From positions 141,370 to 205,369 of the forward strand of contig NZ_AUGM01000008.1 of NCBI RefSeq assembly GCF_000422665.1: 64,000 nucleotides of DNA. The letters run 5' to 3'. Both the position numbers and the translations under genes were made by a program. This stretch comes from Ferrimonas senticii DSM 18821. Its GTDB lineage: Bacteria; Pseudomonadota; Gammaproteobacteria; Enterobacterales; Shewanellaceae. Of this stretch, positions 45,376-53,201 are shown piece by piece (the stretch's first letter is position 1; every line of letters begins with the position of its first letter). The notes below the pieces were generated by a model, which saw only the letters and a list, made by a program, of their open reading frames with translations, made no database searches and was not told where the DNA came from.

Positions 45376-45804
45376 TTACTGTGGCGTTAACTCCGCTGCG
45401 GCATTGCACTGGGCATTAAAGCCATCGAGTGCCTGTTGATAATCTTGGCGACGCTGATTTTGAACTTGCTTGTCCTGCTCGAATTGTTGATTGGCTTTGT
45501 CATAAGCCGCGTTTTGCTGCTGGTAGCGCTTGCGCTTTAGCTTCACTTTGTTGTGCAACTGGCCACACAACTGCTGACATTTCGCTGCTTGTTGCTGCAG
45601 TTTTTGCAACGCCTGCTGATCTGCCACTAACTGCTGCTGGGTCGCCAGCAACTGCGCATGATCCGCCGCTAACTGTTGCTGTTGCTGCTGAAATCCCGCC
45701 AGTCGCTGCTGTAAGTCGGTTAGCTGTGTTGGGCAATCCGCTGCCGCTTGGGCGCTCACCGGCAGCGCCAACATCATCAGTGCCATTGGCCATTGAGTGG
45801 TCAT
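45376..45804 (-). CDS. Small periplasmic coiled-coil protein, unknown function
   Basis: A 142-residue protein. The ATG at 45804 has a good AAGGAAG ribosome site and starts a signal peptide (MTTQWPMALMMLALPVSAQA). The mature part is a Gln- and Lys-rich coiled coil with four cysteines (DCPTQ, AKCQQLCGQ, AQCNAA), some possibly in disulfides. No known domain recognised. It is upstream of nrfA on the same strand, but about 350 bases away with its own control region between, so co-transcription is doubtful. Confidence 0.6.
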   Translation of the reverse strand: MTTQWPMALMMLALPVSAQAAADCPTQLTDLQQRLAGFQQQQQQLAADHAQLLATQQQLVADQQALQKLQQQAAKCQQLCGQLHNKVKLKRKRYQQQNAAYDKANQQFEQDKQVQNQRRQDYQQALDGFNAQCNAAAELTPQ

Positions 45805-45874
45805 TATCACTTCCTTGTCGATCAATTCACTCGCCAAGCTAACCATAACGGTTAACAACATCAATAACCTACTC

Positions 45875-45965
45875 GGCGCGTTGACCTATGCCGGATAAAT
45901 TTGCGGCACTTTTTTGAGGACGATGCCCCTCGGCCATTGAATGACCGTCGTGACAGCAACCAACA
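45875..45965. mobile_element. Degraded second copy of the MITE-like element
   Basis: GGCGCGTTGACCTATGCCGG and the next bases follow the left end of the element at 43143 with scattered changes (for example TTGCGGCACTTTTTT versus TTGCGCCCATTATTGG). A second block, CCATTGAATGACCGTCGTGA then CAGCAACC, aligns with CCATTATTGGCCACTTTTGA then CAGCAAAT. The right end cannot be found. Same orientation as the intact copy; lies about 110 bases upstream of hydF. Confidence 0.6.
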
Positions 45966-46074
45966 AAAATGCAGCCACCTCGGTAATGAGTCTATTTGCT
46001 GCGGCACGGATCAGATTATCTTGATCAAGTTTTCAGTAGGCTCTGCCAACCTCCGCAATAATTGGCCAACGTCG

Positions 46075-47310
46075 ATGTCTGAACTGCAACAAACCCCCAG
46101 CGCCAACCGGTTGCATATTGCCATTCTGGGCAAGCGCAATATGGGCAAATCTACGTTAATTAATGCCCTTACCGGGCAAAGCTTGGCGATCGTCTCCGCC
46201 CAGCCCGGCACCACCACCGATCCGGTATACAAAGCGATGGAGATCCTGCCCATCGGCCCGTGCACCATCATCGACACCGCCGGTTTGGATGACGAGGGCG
46301 AACTGGGGCAACTGCGGGTAGAAAAAACGTTGCAGGTACTGCGCAAAACCGACATCGCACTGCTTACGATCACCGCTGCGGGCTTAACCGATTTTGACAG
46401 CCAGTTGCTGGCGCAGTTACGCCGCAACGATATCCCGGTAATCGTGGTGATCAACAAACAAGACCAATTGCGGGCGGAGCCGGAACTGCTAGCCCAACTG
46501 CATCAATTGGGGTTACCGCATCTGTCACTGTCAGCCCAGCACAGTGATGGCATCGATAGCTTGAAACAGCTGATCATTCAGCATTCGCCCAAAACCTTTG
46601 AACAGCCTTCGCTGCTGGGGGATTTAGTGCAAGCGGGCGATTCAGTGGTACTGGTGATCCCGGTCGATAGCGGTATGCCCAAAGGGCGGTTGATCCTGCC
46701 GCAGGTGCAAACCATGCGCGATCTGCTGGATAACAATGTGCTGTTTCAAGTCTGTAAGCCGGAACAGTTGCCGACCTTGTTGGCCAATATGGTCACGCCG
46801 CCGAAATTGGTGATTACCGACTCGCAAGTGTTTCAGCAGGTAGCCGCCGCAACCCCTGACGATATCGCTTTGACCTCGTTCTCAATTCTGTTTGCCCGCC
46901 ACAAAGGCGATCTGCTCAAATTGGTGCAAGGCGCCAAAGCGCTGAGTCAACTTTCCGCCGGCGATAAGGTGTTTATTGCCGAAGCCTGTACTCACCACTG
47001 CCAAGCCGAAGACATTGGCCGAGTGAAGATCCCCGGTTGGATCCGCCAGCACATTGAAGCCGAGATCGAATTTGGCTTCTGTGCCGGACGCGATTACCCC
47101 GCCGATCTAGCCAATTACCAGTTGGTGATCCATTGCGGCGCCTGCATGCTGAATCGCAAAGAGATGCTCAGCCGGATCGAGTTGAGCAACCGCTGTGGCG
47201 TGCCGGTGCTCAACTACGGCCTGTGCATCGCCGCCATGCACGGCATTTTAGATCGTGCCTTAAGGCCGTTTGCCGATGTCCATCAAGCGTGGCTTGACGG
47301 CAAAGCTTAG
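46075..47310 (+). CDS. hydF: [FeFe]-hydrogenase maturation GTPase HydF
   Basis: GTPase and scaffold that assembles the 2Fe precluster and hands it to apo-HydA. 411 residues from the ATG at 46075 (MSELQQTPSANRLHIAILGK). GTPase motifs: P-loop GKRNMGKST, IIDTAGLDDEGELG, and VINKQDQL. The C-terminal cluster domain has CTHHC and HCGACM, the conserved cysteines and histidine of HydF. A longer in-frame start at 45901 would run through the degraded MITE copy and is not credible. It is displaced about 2.9 kb from hydE by nrfA and repeats, and must have its own promoter. Confidence 0.95.
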   Translation: MSELQQTPSANRLHIAILGKRNMGKSTLINALTGQSLAIVSAQPGTTTDPVYKAMEILPIGPCTIIDTAGLDDEGELGQLRVEKTLQVLRKTDIALLTITAAGLTDFDSQLLAQLRRNDIPVIVVINKQDQLRAEPELLAQLHQLGLPHLSLSAQHSDGIDSLKQLIIQHSPKTFEQPSLLGDLVQAGDSVVLVIPVDSGMPKGRLILPQVQTMRDLLDNNVLFQVCKPEQLPTLLANMVTPPKLVITDSQVFQQVAAATPDDIALTSFSILFARHKGDLLKLVQGAKALSQLSAGDKVFIAEACTHHCQAEDIGRVKIPGWIRQHIEAEIEFGFCAGRDYPADLANYQLVIHCGACMLNRKEMLSRIELSNRCGVPVLNYGLCIAAMHGILDRALRPFADVHQAWLDGKA

Positions 47311-47325
47311 CAGTTTCGAGTACGT

Positions 47326-47350
47326 TGGCGGCGAGCCAAAACCGCCGCCA
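47326..47350. terminator. Stem-loop between convergent hydF and ovoA
   Basis: A perfect 8-bp GC-rich stem TGGCGGCG / CGCCGCCA with a 9-base loop in the short gap between the two genes. There is no T-tract, so termination is only likely. Confidence 0.4.
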
Positions 47351-47360
47351 GCAACTGCCG

Positions 47361-49493
47361 CTAACGCCGTCGCCACACGGTGCATTGCGCCAAGCTATGT
47401 TGAAACTTGCGAGCGGTTTCCGCGATAACAAAAGCGATATCCTGCGGCGCTTGCAGCAGTTCAAACTCGGCATCCAGGCAGCGGTGTAAGCCGGTTAAGG
47501 TGTCCACCGCTTCACCGTTTTCGCGGTAACCACCAAGCCAATGGCTCTTGTCGGTGTATTGTTCCAGCCAGGTGTAAGGCGAGGTTAATACCAACAGTCC
47601 ACCACGATTAATCCGTTGATGAATGGTCGTTAAAAACTGAGCAGGATCAGCCAAGCGGTCAATTAAATTGCCAGCGAACACCAGATCGTAATCACTGTAT
47701 TTGGCCTTCAGGTTGCAGGCATCGCCTTGACTAAAGTGCACTCGCTGCGCTTGCTGCTGACTGATATCCAGTTGCGCTAACGTTAACTGCTGATAATCCC
47801 CCAGTTCGCCCTCAGTCGGGGTGAAGTAACGCAGCTTACCCTGTTGCTGCAACGCCACTGCGGCATTGATAAACCGCGCCGAATAATCGACCCCATCAAC
47901 CTGGCTAAACTCGCGAGCTAACTCAAAACTGGCCCGCCCCACCGAACAGCCCAAATCGAGCGCTTTGTTTTTCTGGTGTGGCTGCAGCAATGACAAACAC
48001 AACTGCGCGCAGCGTTGCGGGTAGTTTGCGACAGCAAAATGCTCTGCCCCATAATGAAAGCTTAGGTACTGCGCTACCAATTCATCAGTCTCATAGGGGT
48101 TGCGGCTTTGCGGCGAGACAGAGGATTCAACATAACGAAAACCCGCGTGCTGAAAGAAGTGACGTCGAAACGCGTAACGAGAATCTTTGATGGCGCAGTT
48201 GCCGGTTGAACACCAACTGCCGCCCTTAATCAGATTGTGCTTACCATCGAAGGTGGGAGTAGAAAAATCGTCATACAGCGGGTGCACCTGAAAGCCTTCA
48301 AAGGCATCGATGGCGGTACTGGTCCACTGCCAGACATTACCGCACAGATCAAAGAAACTGCCTTGGCGAAACTGATTGACCGGACAGGCCGAAGCGCCAT
48401 GTTGCAAATCCAAATTGGCGGGCAGTTGCTGTTGCCGCTGCCACTGCGGCAGATCGCCAGCGAAGGATTGACGCAGTAACGTCCATTCCGCTTCACTGGG
48501 CAGTTGAATCGATAATCCCGTTTGTTCTGATTTCCAACGGCAGAACGCTTGCGCTTCATGGCAATTAACATCCACCGGCCAGTCCCACGGCATCGGCAGC
48601 AGTTGCACCAACGCTCGGTAGTGATAACCATCCTGCTGCTTAACCCAAAAGCTGGGGTGACGCGCCTCGGCAAACGTCGCCCAAGCCCAGCCTTCATCAC
48701 TCCAATAGCGCTCGGTGTCATAACCGCCCGCTTCGACAAATTGCAAAAACTCGCCGTTGCTGACCAACATCTCACTGGCGCGAAACGCCGCCACCACCTG
48801 CCGTTTTTGGCCGTATTCATTGTCCCAGCCATACAGTAAATCGTGGCGCGGCTTGCCCAATGTCACCTCGGCACCAGCAACCGCAATTAACCGATTTTGC
48901 GGCGCCGCCGCACTGGTGCTATTGGCGAGCCACTGTGGTTCCGGCTTCAGCCACTTAAGCGGTAACTGCCGGATCAAAACCGATGAGGTTTCCAGATGGA
49001 TCCGTTCGTGCTCAATTCCCATCAGTATCAGCCACGCCTCACTGTCCCAACTTATCGGTAAGCTGATCGGCATGGTATTGATGTAGGCCACCACCCGCTG
49101 CCTTACTTTGTTGCGATAAGCGCGCAGTTCCGCCACCGTTGGCCACAGGTAGTTGCTGTCATCCAAATCGTCCCACGACATCTCATCAACCCCGATCGCA
49201 ACCTGCGCTTCGATATTGGCATCCACCCGCTCCGTCAGCAGCCGCGCGGCGAACAGTTTATTGATGAAAAACGCCGCAGTATGACCGAAATAGAAGATCA
49301 GAGGATGGCGCAAGCTGATCGCTTTGGTATACCAAGCTTGTTCGTCCGCCAGCAGGGTAAACAATGACTCATATTGGTCGAAGGTCTGGCAAAAATAGCT
49401 CAGTAACTCACGCCGCTTGGCCTCGACATTATCACCATCAAGCAGTGGCATTGGCACAGGCGCTAGCGCAGCGGCAGGTTGCGGGTTATCCAT
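47361..49493 (-). CDS. ovoA: Ovothiol biosynthesis enzyme OvoA (sulfoxide synthase + methyltransferase)
   Basis: Iron enzyme that joins cysteine to histidine (5-histidylcysteine sulfoxide synthase), with a fused methyltransferase for the N-methylation step of ovothiol A. About 710 residues: a DinB-like domain (about 20-170) with the metal motif H-x3-H-x-E in GIEHERIHLE, a formylglycine-enzyme-like domain (about 195-445; CHEAQAFCRWKSEQTG and IKGGSWCSTGNCAIKDSRYA), and a SAM methyltransferase (ALDLGCSVGRASFEL). The ATG at 49493 is 14 bases from a GGAG; an in-frame GTG at 49556 or TTG at 49499 may be the true start. Single gene. Ovothiol protects against oxidants. Confidence 0.93.
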   Translation of the reverse strand: MDNPQPAAALAPVPMPLLDGDNVEAKRRELLSYFCQTFDQYESLFTLLADEQAWYTKAISLRHPLIFYFGHTAAFFINKLFAARLLTERVDANIEAQVAIGVDEMSWDDLDDSNYLWPTVAELRAYRNKVRQRVVAYINTMPISLPISWDSEAWLILMGIEHERIHLETSSVLIRQLPLKWLKPEPQWLANSTSAAAPQNRLIAVAGAEVTLGKPRHDLLYGWDNEYGQKRQVVAAFRASEMLVSNGEFLQFVEAGGYDTERYWSDEGWAWATFAEARHPSFWVKQQDGYHYRALVQLLPMPWDWPVDVNCHEAQAFCRWKSEQTGLSIQLPSEAEWTLLRQSFAGDLPQWQRQQQLPANLDLQHGASACPVNQFRQGSFFDLCGNVWQWTSTAIDAFEGFQVHPLYDDFSTPTFDGKHNLIKGGSWCSTGNCAIKDSRYAFRRHFFQHAGFRYVESSVSPQSRNPYETDELVAQYLSFHYGAEHFAVANYPQRCAQLCLSLLQPHQKNKALDLGCSVGRASFELAREFSQVDGVDYSARFINAAVALQQQGKLRYFTPTEGELGDYQQLTLAQLDISQQQAQRVHFSQGDACNLKAKYSDYDLVFAGNLIDRLADPAQFLTTIHQRINRGGLLVLTSPYTWLEQYTDKSHWLGGYRENGEAVDTLTGLHRCLDAEFELLQAPQDIAFVIAETARKFQHSLAQCTVWRRR

Positions 49494-49702
49494 CAACAAA
49501 GCGGAGTCTCCTTGATTAAGTTGGCGGGTAATCACCACAACAACCTTCGATGACACCTCGATGTAAAATTTAGGTATTTCAAATCACTTATTTAACTTTA
49601 GTTAACTGACGCGCCGGCACATTGTTAAAAAGGATGCGGATTGGCAAGCGCAATAACAGAGAGGGCGGGCTTGGCCTCATGCCATTTGCGGCAGGGATAA
49701 AA

Positions 49703-49727
49703 AACGCGAGGCGGGGTGCCTCGCGTT
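49703..49727 (-). terminator. Terminator of the DcaP-like porin gene
   Basis: A perfect 10-bp stem AACGCGAGGC / GCCTCGCGTT with a 5-base loop; on the minus strand it runs into a T-run (A tract 49699-49704). It lies 17 bases past the porin stop. Confidence 0.85.
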
Positions 49728-49743
49728 GTCTTAATCACTCGCC

Positions 49744-50811
49744 TTACAGCACGTATTTCATGCTGAACTGACCGTAGAATGAATCGTAATCGCCGCTGCT
49801 GGCGCCTGGGTCATACATAAAGTTGCCAACTTCAAAGCCAACCGACAGCTCTTTGGTCAGATTTTGGAATAGGTTGACGCTCCACTGGCTAACTTTGTCG
49901 TCGGTGCCATCGGCATCAAAGCCGGCATACAGCACCGTCGAACGCAACGTATTGGTCCAAAAGTGACGATAAGCCGCCATGTAAGACACGCTCTCTTGCG
50001 CCTGATTATTCACCACGTCGGCCACCCCATTGATGGTGGCATAGCGGCCAGTTTCACCGGCGTGGATCTGGAAGCGCAGATCGTCTTTACCAAACACATT
50101 AAGCTTGCCGGCCAGCGAATAGCCAAAGGCCATATCATCGTCGCTAGCCGAGGTGTTGCTATTGATGAAGTTCAACTGGCGCGCCACGACCGCACCGCTA
50201 ACGTTGCCCCAATCGCCACTGGCCACGTATTTACCGATAATATCTGGCATCTCCTCGTTGCTATTGTCAGCACCGCCGCCGCTGGTTTCCGGGTTTTCTA
50301 TCGCCAATTGGAAACCGCCTGCGCTGTAGCGGATCATCCCTTGGCGCACAAACGCCAAACCGGCGTTACCGCCAGCAAAGTCGGCGGTTTCAGGAATGGC
50401 ACTGGTGTTCATAAAGGTGGTCCAGGTCTGCCCCACCAGCCAGTTTTGATAGTTAATAAAGGCGTGACGCAGCCGCGGGTTGTAGGAGTTTGAGATCACT
50501 TCGTTACCGCCGGGGCTAACAAAGAAATCCATCTCTAAAAAGGCACTAACATCGCCATGGGTATAGGTGGTGTTAAAGCGGGTTTCGTTGGCAAAGATCT
50601 TAAACTTGCTGTTATCGCCAATCGGACCGCCACGACCTAGCCAAAAGTCTTGATAGCCAACGTCGCCATCAACATAACGGGCATCAACCTTAAGGTATCC
50701 GCCAAATTTCAGTTTGTGCCCATCACCAAGGTCAAACTCGTAACCGGCGATTGCCGGGGTCGAACCAATCAACAGCGAACCCAATACGATCCATTTGTTA
50801 TAGCGTGACAT
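49744..50811 (-). CDS. DcaP-like outer membrane porin
   Basis: A 355-residue outer-membrane beta-barrel protein. Signal peptide WIVLGSLLIGSTPAIA, then FGGYLKVDARYVDGDVGYQD, the DcaP-type N-terminal strand pattern, with many alternating strands and an aromatic C-terminus (QFSMKYVL). DcaP proteins form trimeric channels for small, often negatively charged substrates. The second of two adjacent ATGs is at better spacing from AGAAGG. Single gene. Substrate unknown. Confidence 0.75.
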   Translation of the reverse strand: MSRYNKWIVLGSLLIGSTPAIAGYEFDLGDGHKLKFGGYLKVDARYVDGDVGYQDFWLGRGGPIGDNSKFKIFANETRFNTTYTHGDVSAFLEMDFFVSPGGNEVISNSYNPRLRHAFINYQNWLVGQTWTTFMNTSAIPETADFAGGNAGLAFVRQGMIRYSAGGFQLAIENPETSGGGADNSNEEMPDIIGKYVASGDWGNVSGAVVARQLNFINSNTSASDDDMAFGYSLAGKLNVFGKDDLRFQIHAGETGRYATINGVADVVNNQAQESVSYMAAYRHFWTNTLRSTVLYAGFDADGTDDKVSQWSVNLFQNLTKELSVGFEVGNFMYDPGASSGDYDSFYGQFSMKYVL

Positions 50812-50938
50812 CATTATCCTTCTCTCCTAGCGTATACAGGCGTCAACTTCGGCAATTGCACGCCATCGCTCAATTAGGAAAAGGTCGTAAGACCAAGGGG
50901 TAATGGCAACGCCATAGGGTTGAACTATGGCAATAAAA

Positions 50939-50959
50939 AACCGGAGCACAGCTCCGGTT
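50939..50959 (-). terminator. Terminator of the Spo0M-like gene
   Basis: A perfect 9-bp stem AACCGGAGC / GCTCCGGTT with a 3-base loop, followed on the minus strand by a run of T (A tract 50935-50940). Confidence 0.85.
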
Positions 50960-50986
50960 GCAACAATGGATATTTGCCGGCGTCGA

Positions 50987-51730
50987 TTACAATCGCAGCG
51001 CTTGTCGCAGCGCCGTCGCCGCTTGTTCAATGCTTACCGTCAATGGCAGCGTTAGCGAGGTAAAACCATCGCCGCGGAAGTGCCGATCCACCTCGACCAG
51101 CAGATGCAGCGCGTTGTCCGCTAGCACAAATGACAGCTCTAGTTCTTTGATTGCAATGTTACCGAAACTGGCTGGGCGATACTCCAACTCTTGGTAGCAG
51201 CCCAAGGTTGAATAAAACCCGCTGCCACGCAATTGGCCTTTTTCGACGTCAGCGCTGTACAGCGCGAAGCCTAAGCCTTCGATCGCCGCCATCACATTGC
51301 TCATGGCTGGCACCGGTGCCACCGGCAAAAAGTCTTTGTCACTGCCATCAACGCCAGAGGCAATATCCAGTCCCGTTTGCAGCCAAACGTGAGTTTGATT
51401 GCGACAACGAGGCAGCAACGTCAGTGGCGTTTCCAGCGGTAACTGCAGTTGAAAGCTATCGCGCACGATTTCACCGGCGCCGATGGTGAAGCTTTCGTTG
51501 AGGTGCCAATCGTGCAAAACCAACGATTGCAGCCCTTCATGATCGCCGGATTCAACCTCAGCTTGCACCATCAACGCCAAGGTTAAGCCGTTAATCTGTT
51601 GATCAACTTTGCCACCCTCAATAACGATTTCAATATCAAACGGCTGCCCTGGGTAAAGCCGCTCGGTATGGATGATGGTATCAACTTTGGCGGCACCAAT
51701 ACCGACCGAAGCCATCAATTTGCTGAACAT
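50987..51730 (-). CDS. Spo0M-family protein
   Basis: A 247-residue soluble protein with the arrestin-like Spo0M fold: MFSKLMASVGIGAAKVDTII then HTERLYPGQPFDIEIVIEGG at the N-terminus, and SLVLHDWHLNESFTIGAGEI further on. In Bacillus it affects sporulation control, but homologues are common in non-sporulating bacteria, where the role is unclear. 11 bases after radA on the same strand, so probably co-transcribed with it. Confidence 0.85.
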   Translation of the reverse strand: MFSKLMASVGIGAAKVDTIIHTERLYPGQPFDIEIVIEGGKVDQQINGLTLALMVQAEVESGDHEGLQSLVLHDWHLNESFTIGAGEIVRDSFQLQLPLETPLTLLPRCRNQTHVWLQTGLDIASGVDGSDKDFLPVAPVPAMSNVMAAIEGLGFALYSADVEKGQLRGSGFYSTLGCYQELEYRPASFGNIAIKELELSFVLADNALHLLVEVDRHFRGDGFTSLTLPLTVSIEQAATALRQALRL

Positions 51731-51741
51731 AATAGGTCCTC

Positions 51742-53109
51742 TTAAATCGCTTCCAATGCATCAGCCAATTTGCTGACAGCAATCACTTCCAACCCTTCAA
51801 TCGGCTGGCGTGGGGCATTACCTTTAGGCACGATAGCACGAGTAAAACCGTGCTTGGCGGCCTCATTTAATCGCTCTAAGCCATTATTTACTGGGCGAAT
51901 TTCTCCAGACAAGCCGACCTCACCAAAAACCACCAGTTCGCGCGCTAAAGTTTGATCGCGAAAGCTCGATACCATCGCCAGCAGCAACGCCAAATCGGCG
52001 GAGGTTTCGGTAACCTTCACCCCACCAACCACGTTGGCGTAAACATCTTGATCCGACATCATCAGCCCGCCATGACGGTGCAACACCGCTAATAGCATCG
52101 CCAATCGGTTCTGTTCCAGACCCACCGCAATCCGCCGAGGGTTACCCAACTGGCTGTGATCCACCAGCGCCTGCAGTTCAACCAGCAGCGGTCGGGTGCC
52201 TTCCCAGATCACCATCACCACTGAACCCGGCGCTTGCTCTTCGCCGCGGGAGAGGAAGATCGCCGATGGGTTGGCAACCTCTTTTAAGCCAGTACCGGTC
52301 ATCGCAAACACGCCCAGTTCATTAACCGCACCGAAACGGTTTTTGTGGCTGCGCATGGTGCGATAGCGACTGTCGGTGTTGCCATCCAGCAGCACCGAAC
52401 AATCGATGCAGTGCTCAAGCACTTTCGGGCCAGCCAAGGTGCCGTCTTTAGTAACATGGCCGACCATAAAGATCGCCACGTTGTTCTGTTTGGCAAACCG
52501 CGTCAGATAGGCGGCGCTTTCACGTACCTGGGCAACACTGCCGGGTGCCGATTGGACATCGGCCATGTGCATCACCTGAATCGAGTCGATCACCATGATC
52601 GCCGGCTTTTCACGCTCGGCGATCAAGCAGATCTGTTCCACCGAGGTTTCCGACAGCATCTTTAGCTTGTCGGTGGGCAGATTGAGGCGATTGGCCCGCA
52701 TCGCCACCTGCTGCAGCGATTCTTCGCCGGTGACATACAGCGCTCCCATCTGCTGCGACAACTGGCACATCACCTGCAGTAGTAGAGTTGATTTACCCGC
52801 CCCAGGGCTGCCGCCAATCAGGATCGCCGATCCTGGCACAATGCCACCGCCAAGCACGCGATCAAGCTCGCTGTAGCCGCTAGCAAAACGCGGCAACTCG
52901 CTCAGATCAATTTCGCTTAGGGTTTGCACGCGGTTGTCGCTGGCACCGGCATAGCCGCTGTAGCGATCATTGCTGCGGCTGGATTTAGCAGCACCAAGGC
53001 GCACTTCGGTTAGGGTATTCCAGGCATGGCACGCATTGCATTGCCCCTGCCAGCGCGGGTGATCGGCGCCACATTCATTACACACGTAAGCAGATTTTGC
53101 TTTAGCCAT
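51742..53109 (-). CDS. radA: DNA repair protein RadA
   Basis: DnaB-type helicase/RecA-like ATPase that promotes branch migration in recombination. It has 455 residues: an N-terminal zinc finger (CNECGADHPRWQGQCNACHA), the RecA core with Walker A GGSPGAGKST, the RadA-specific KNRFG motif (in RSHKNRFGAVNELG), and a C-terminal Lon-protease-like domain (VFGEVGLSGEIRPV). Neighbours serB and ytjB match E. coli order. Confidence 0.97.
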   Translation of the reverse strand: MAKAKSAYVCNECGADHPRWQGQCNACHAWNTLTEVRLGAAKSSRSNDRYSGYAGASDNRVQTLSEIDLSELPRFASGYSELDRVLGGGIVPGSAILIGGSPGAGKSTLLLQVMCQLSQQMGALYVTGEESLQQVAMRANRLNLPTDKLKMLSETSVEQICLIAEREKPAIMVIDSIQVMHMADVQSAPGSVAQVRESAAYLTRFAKQNNVAIFMVGHVTKDGTLAGPKVLEHCIDCSVLLDGNTDSRYRTMRSHKNRFGAVNELGVFAMTGTGLKEVANPSAIFLSRGEEQAPGSVVMVIWEGTRPLLVELQALVDHSQLGNPRRIAVGLEQNRLAMLLAVLHRHGGLMMSDQDVYANVVGGVKVTETSADLALLLAMVSSFRDQTLARELVVFGEVGLSGEIRPVNNGLERLNEAAKHGFTRAIVPKGNAPRQPIEGLEVIAVSKLADALEAI

Positions 53110-53201
53110 GAGCTCTTCGGTCGATAATTAAGATGGCGGCATTATCACCCTCGCTGCCATCTGCGCGCAAATAACCCCGACGCGACAACAGGATCGCCCC
53201 G

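Noticed and set aside
45901..46074. 58-codon N-terminal extension of HydF
   Set aside because: It would be translated from the degraded MITE copy and has no similarity to HydF; the ATG at 46075 fits the family start.
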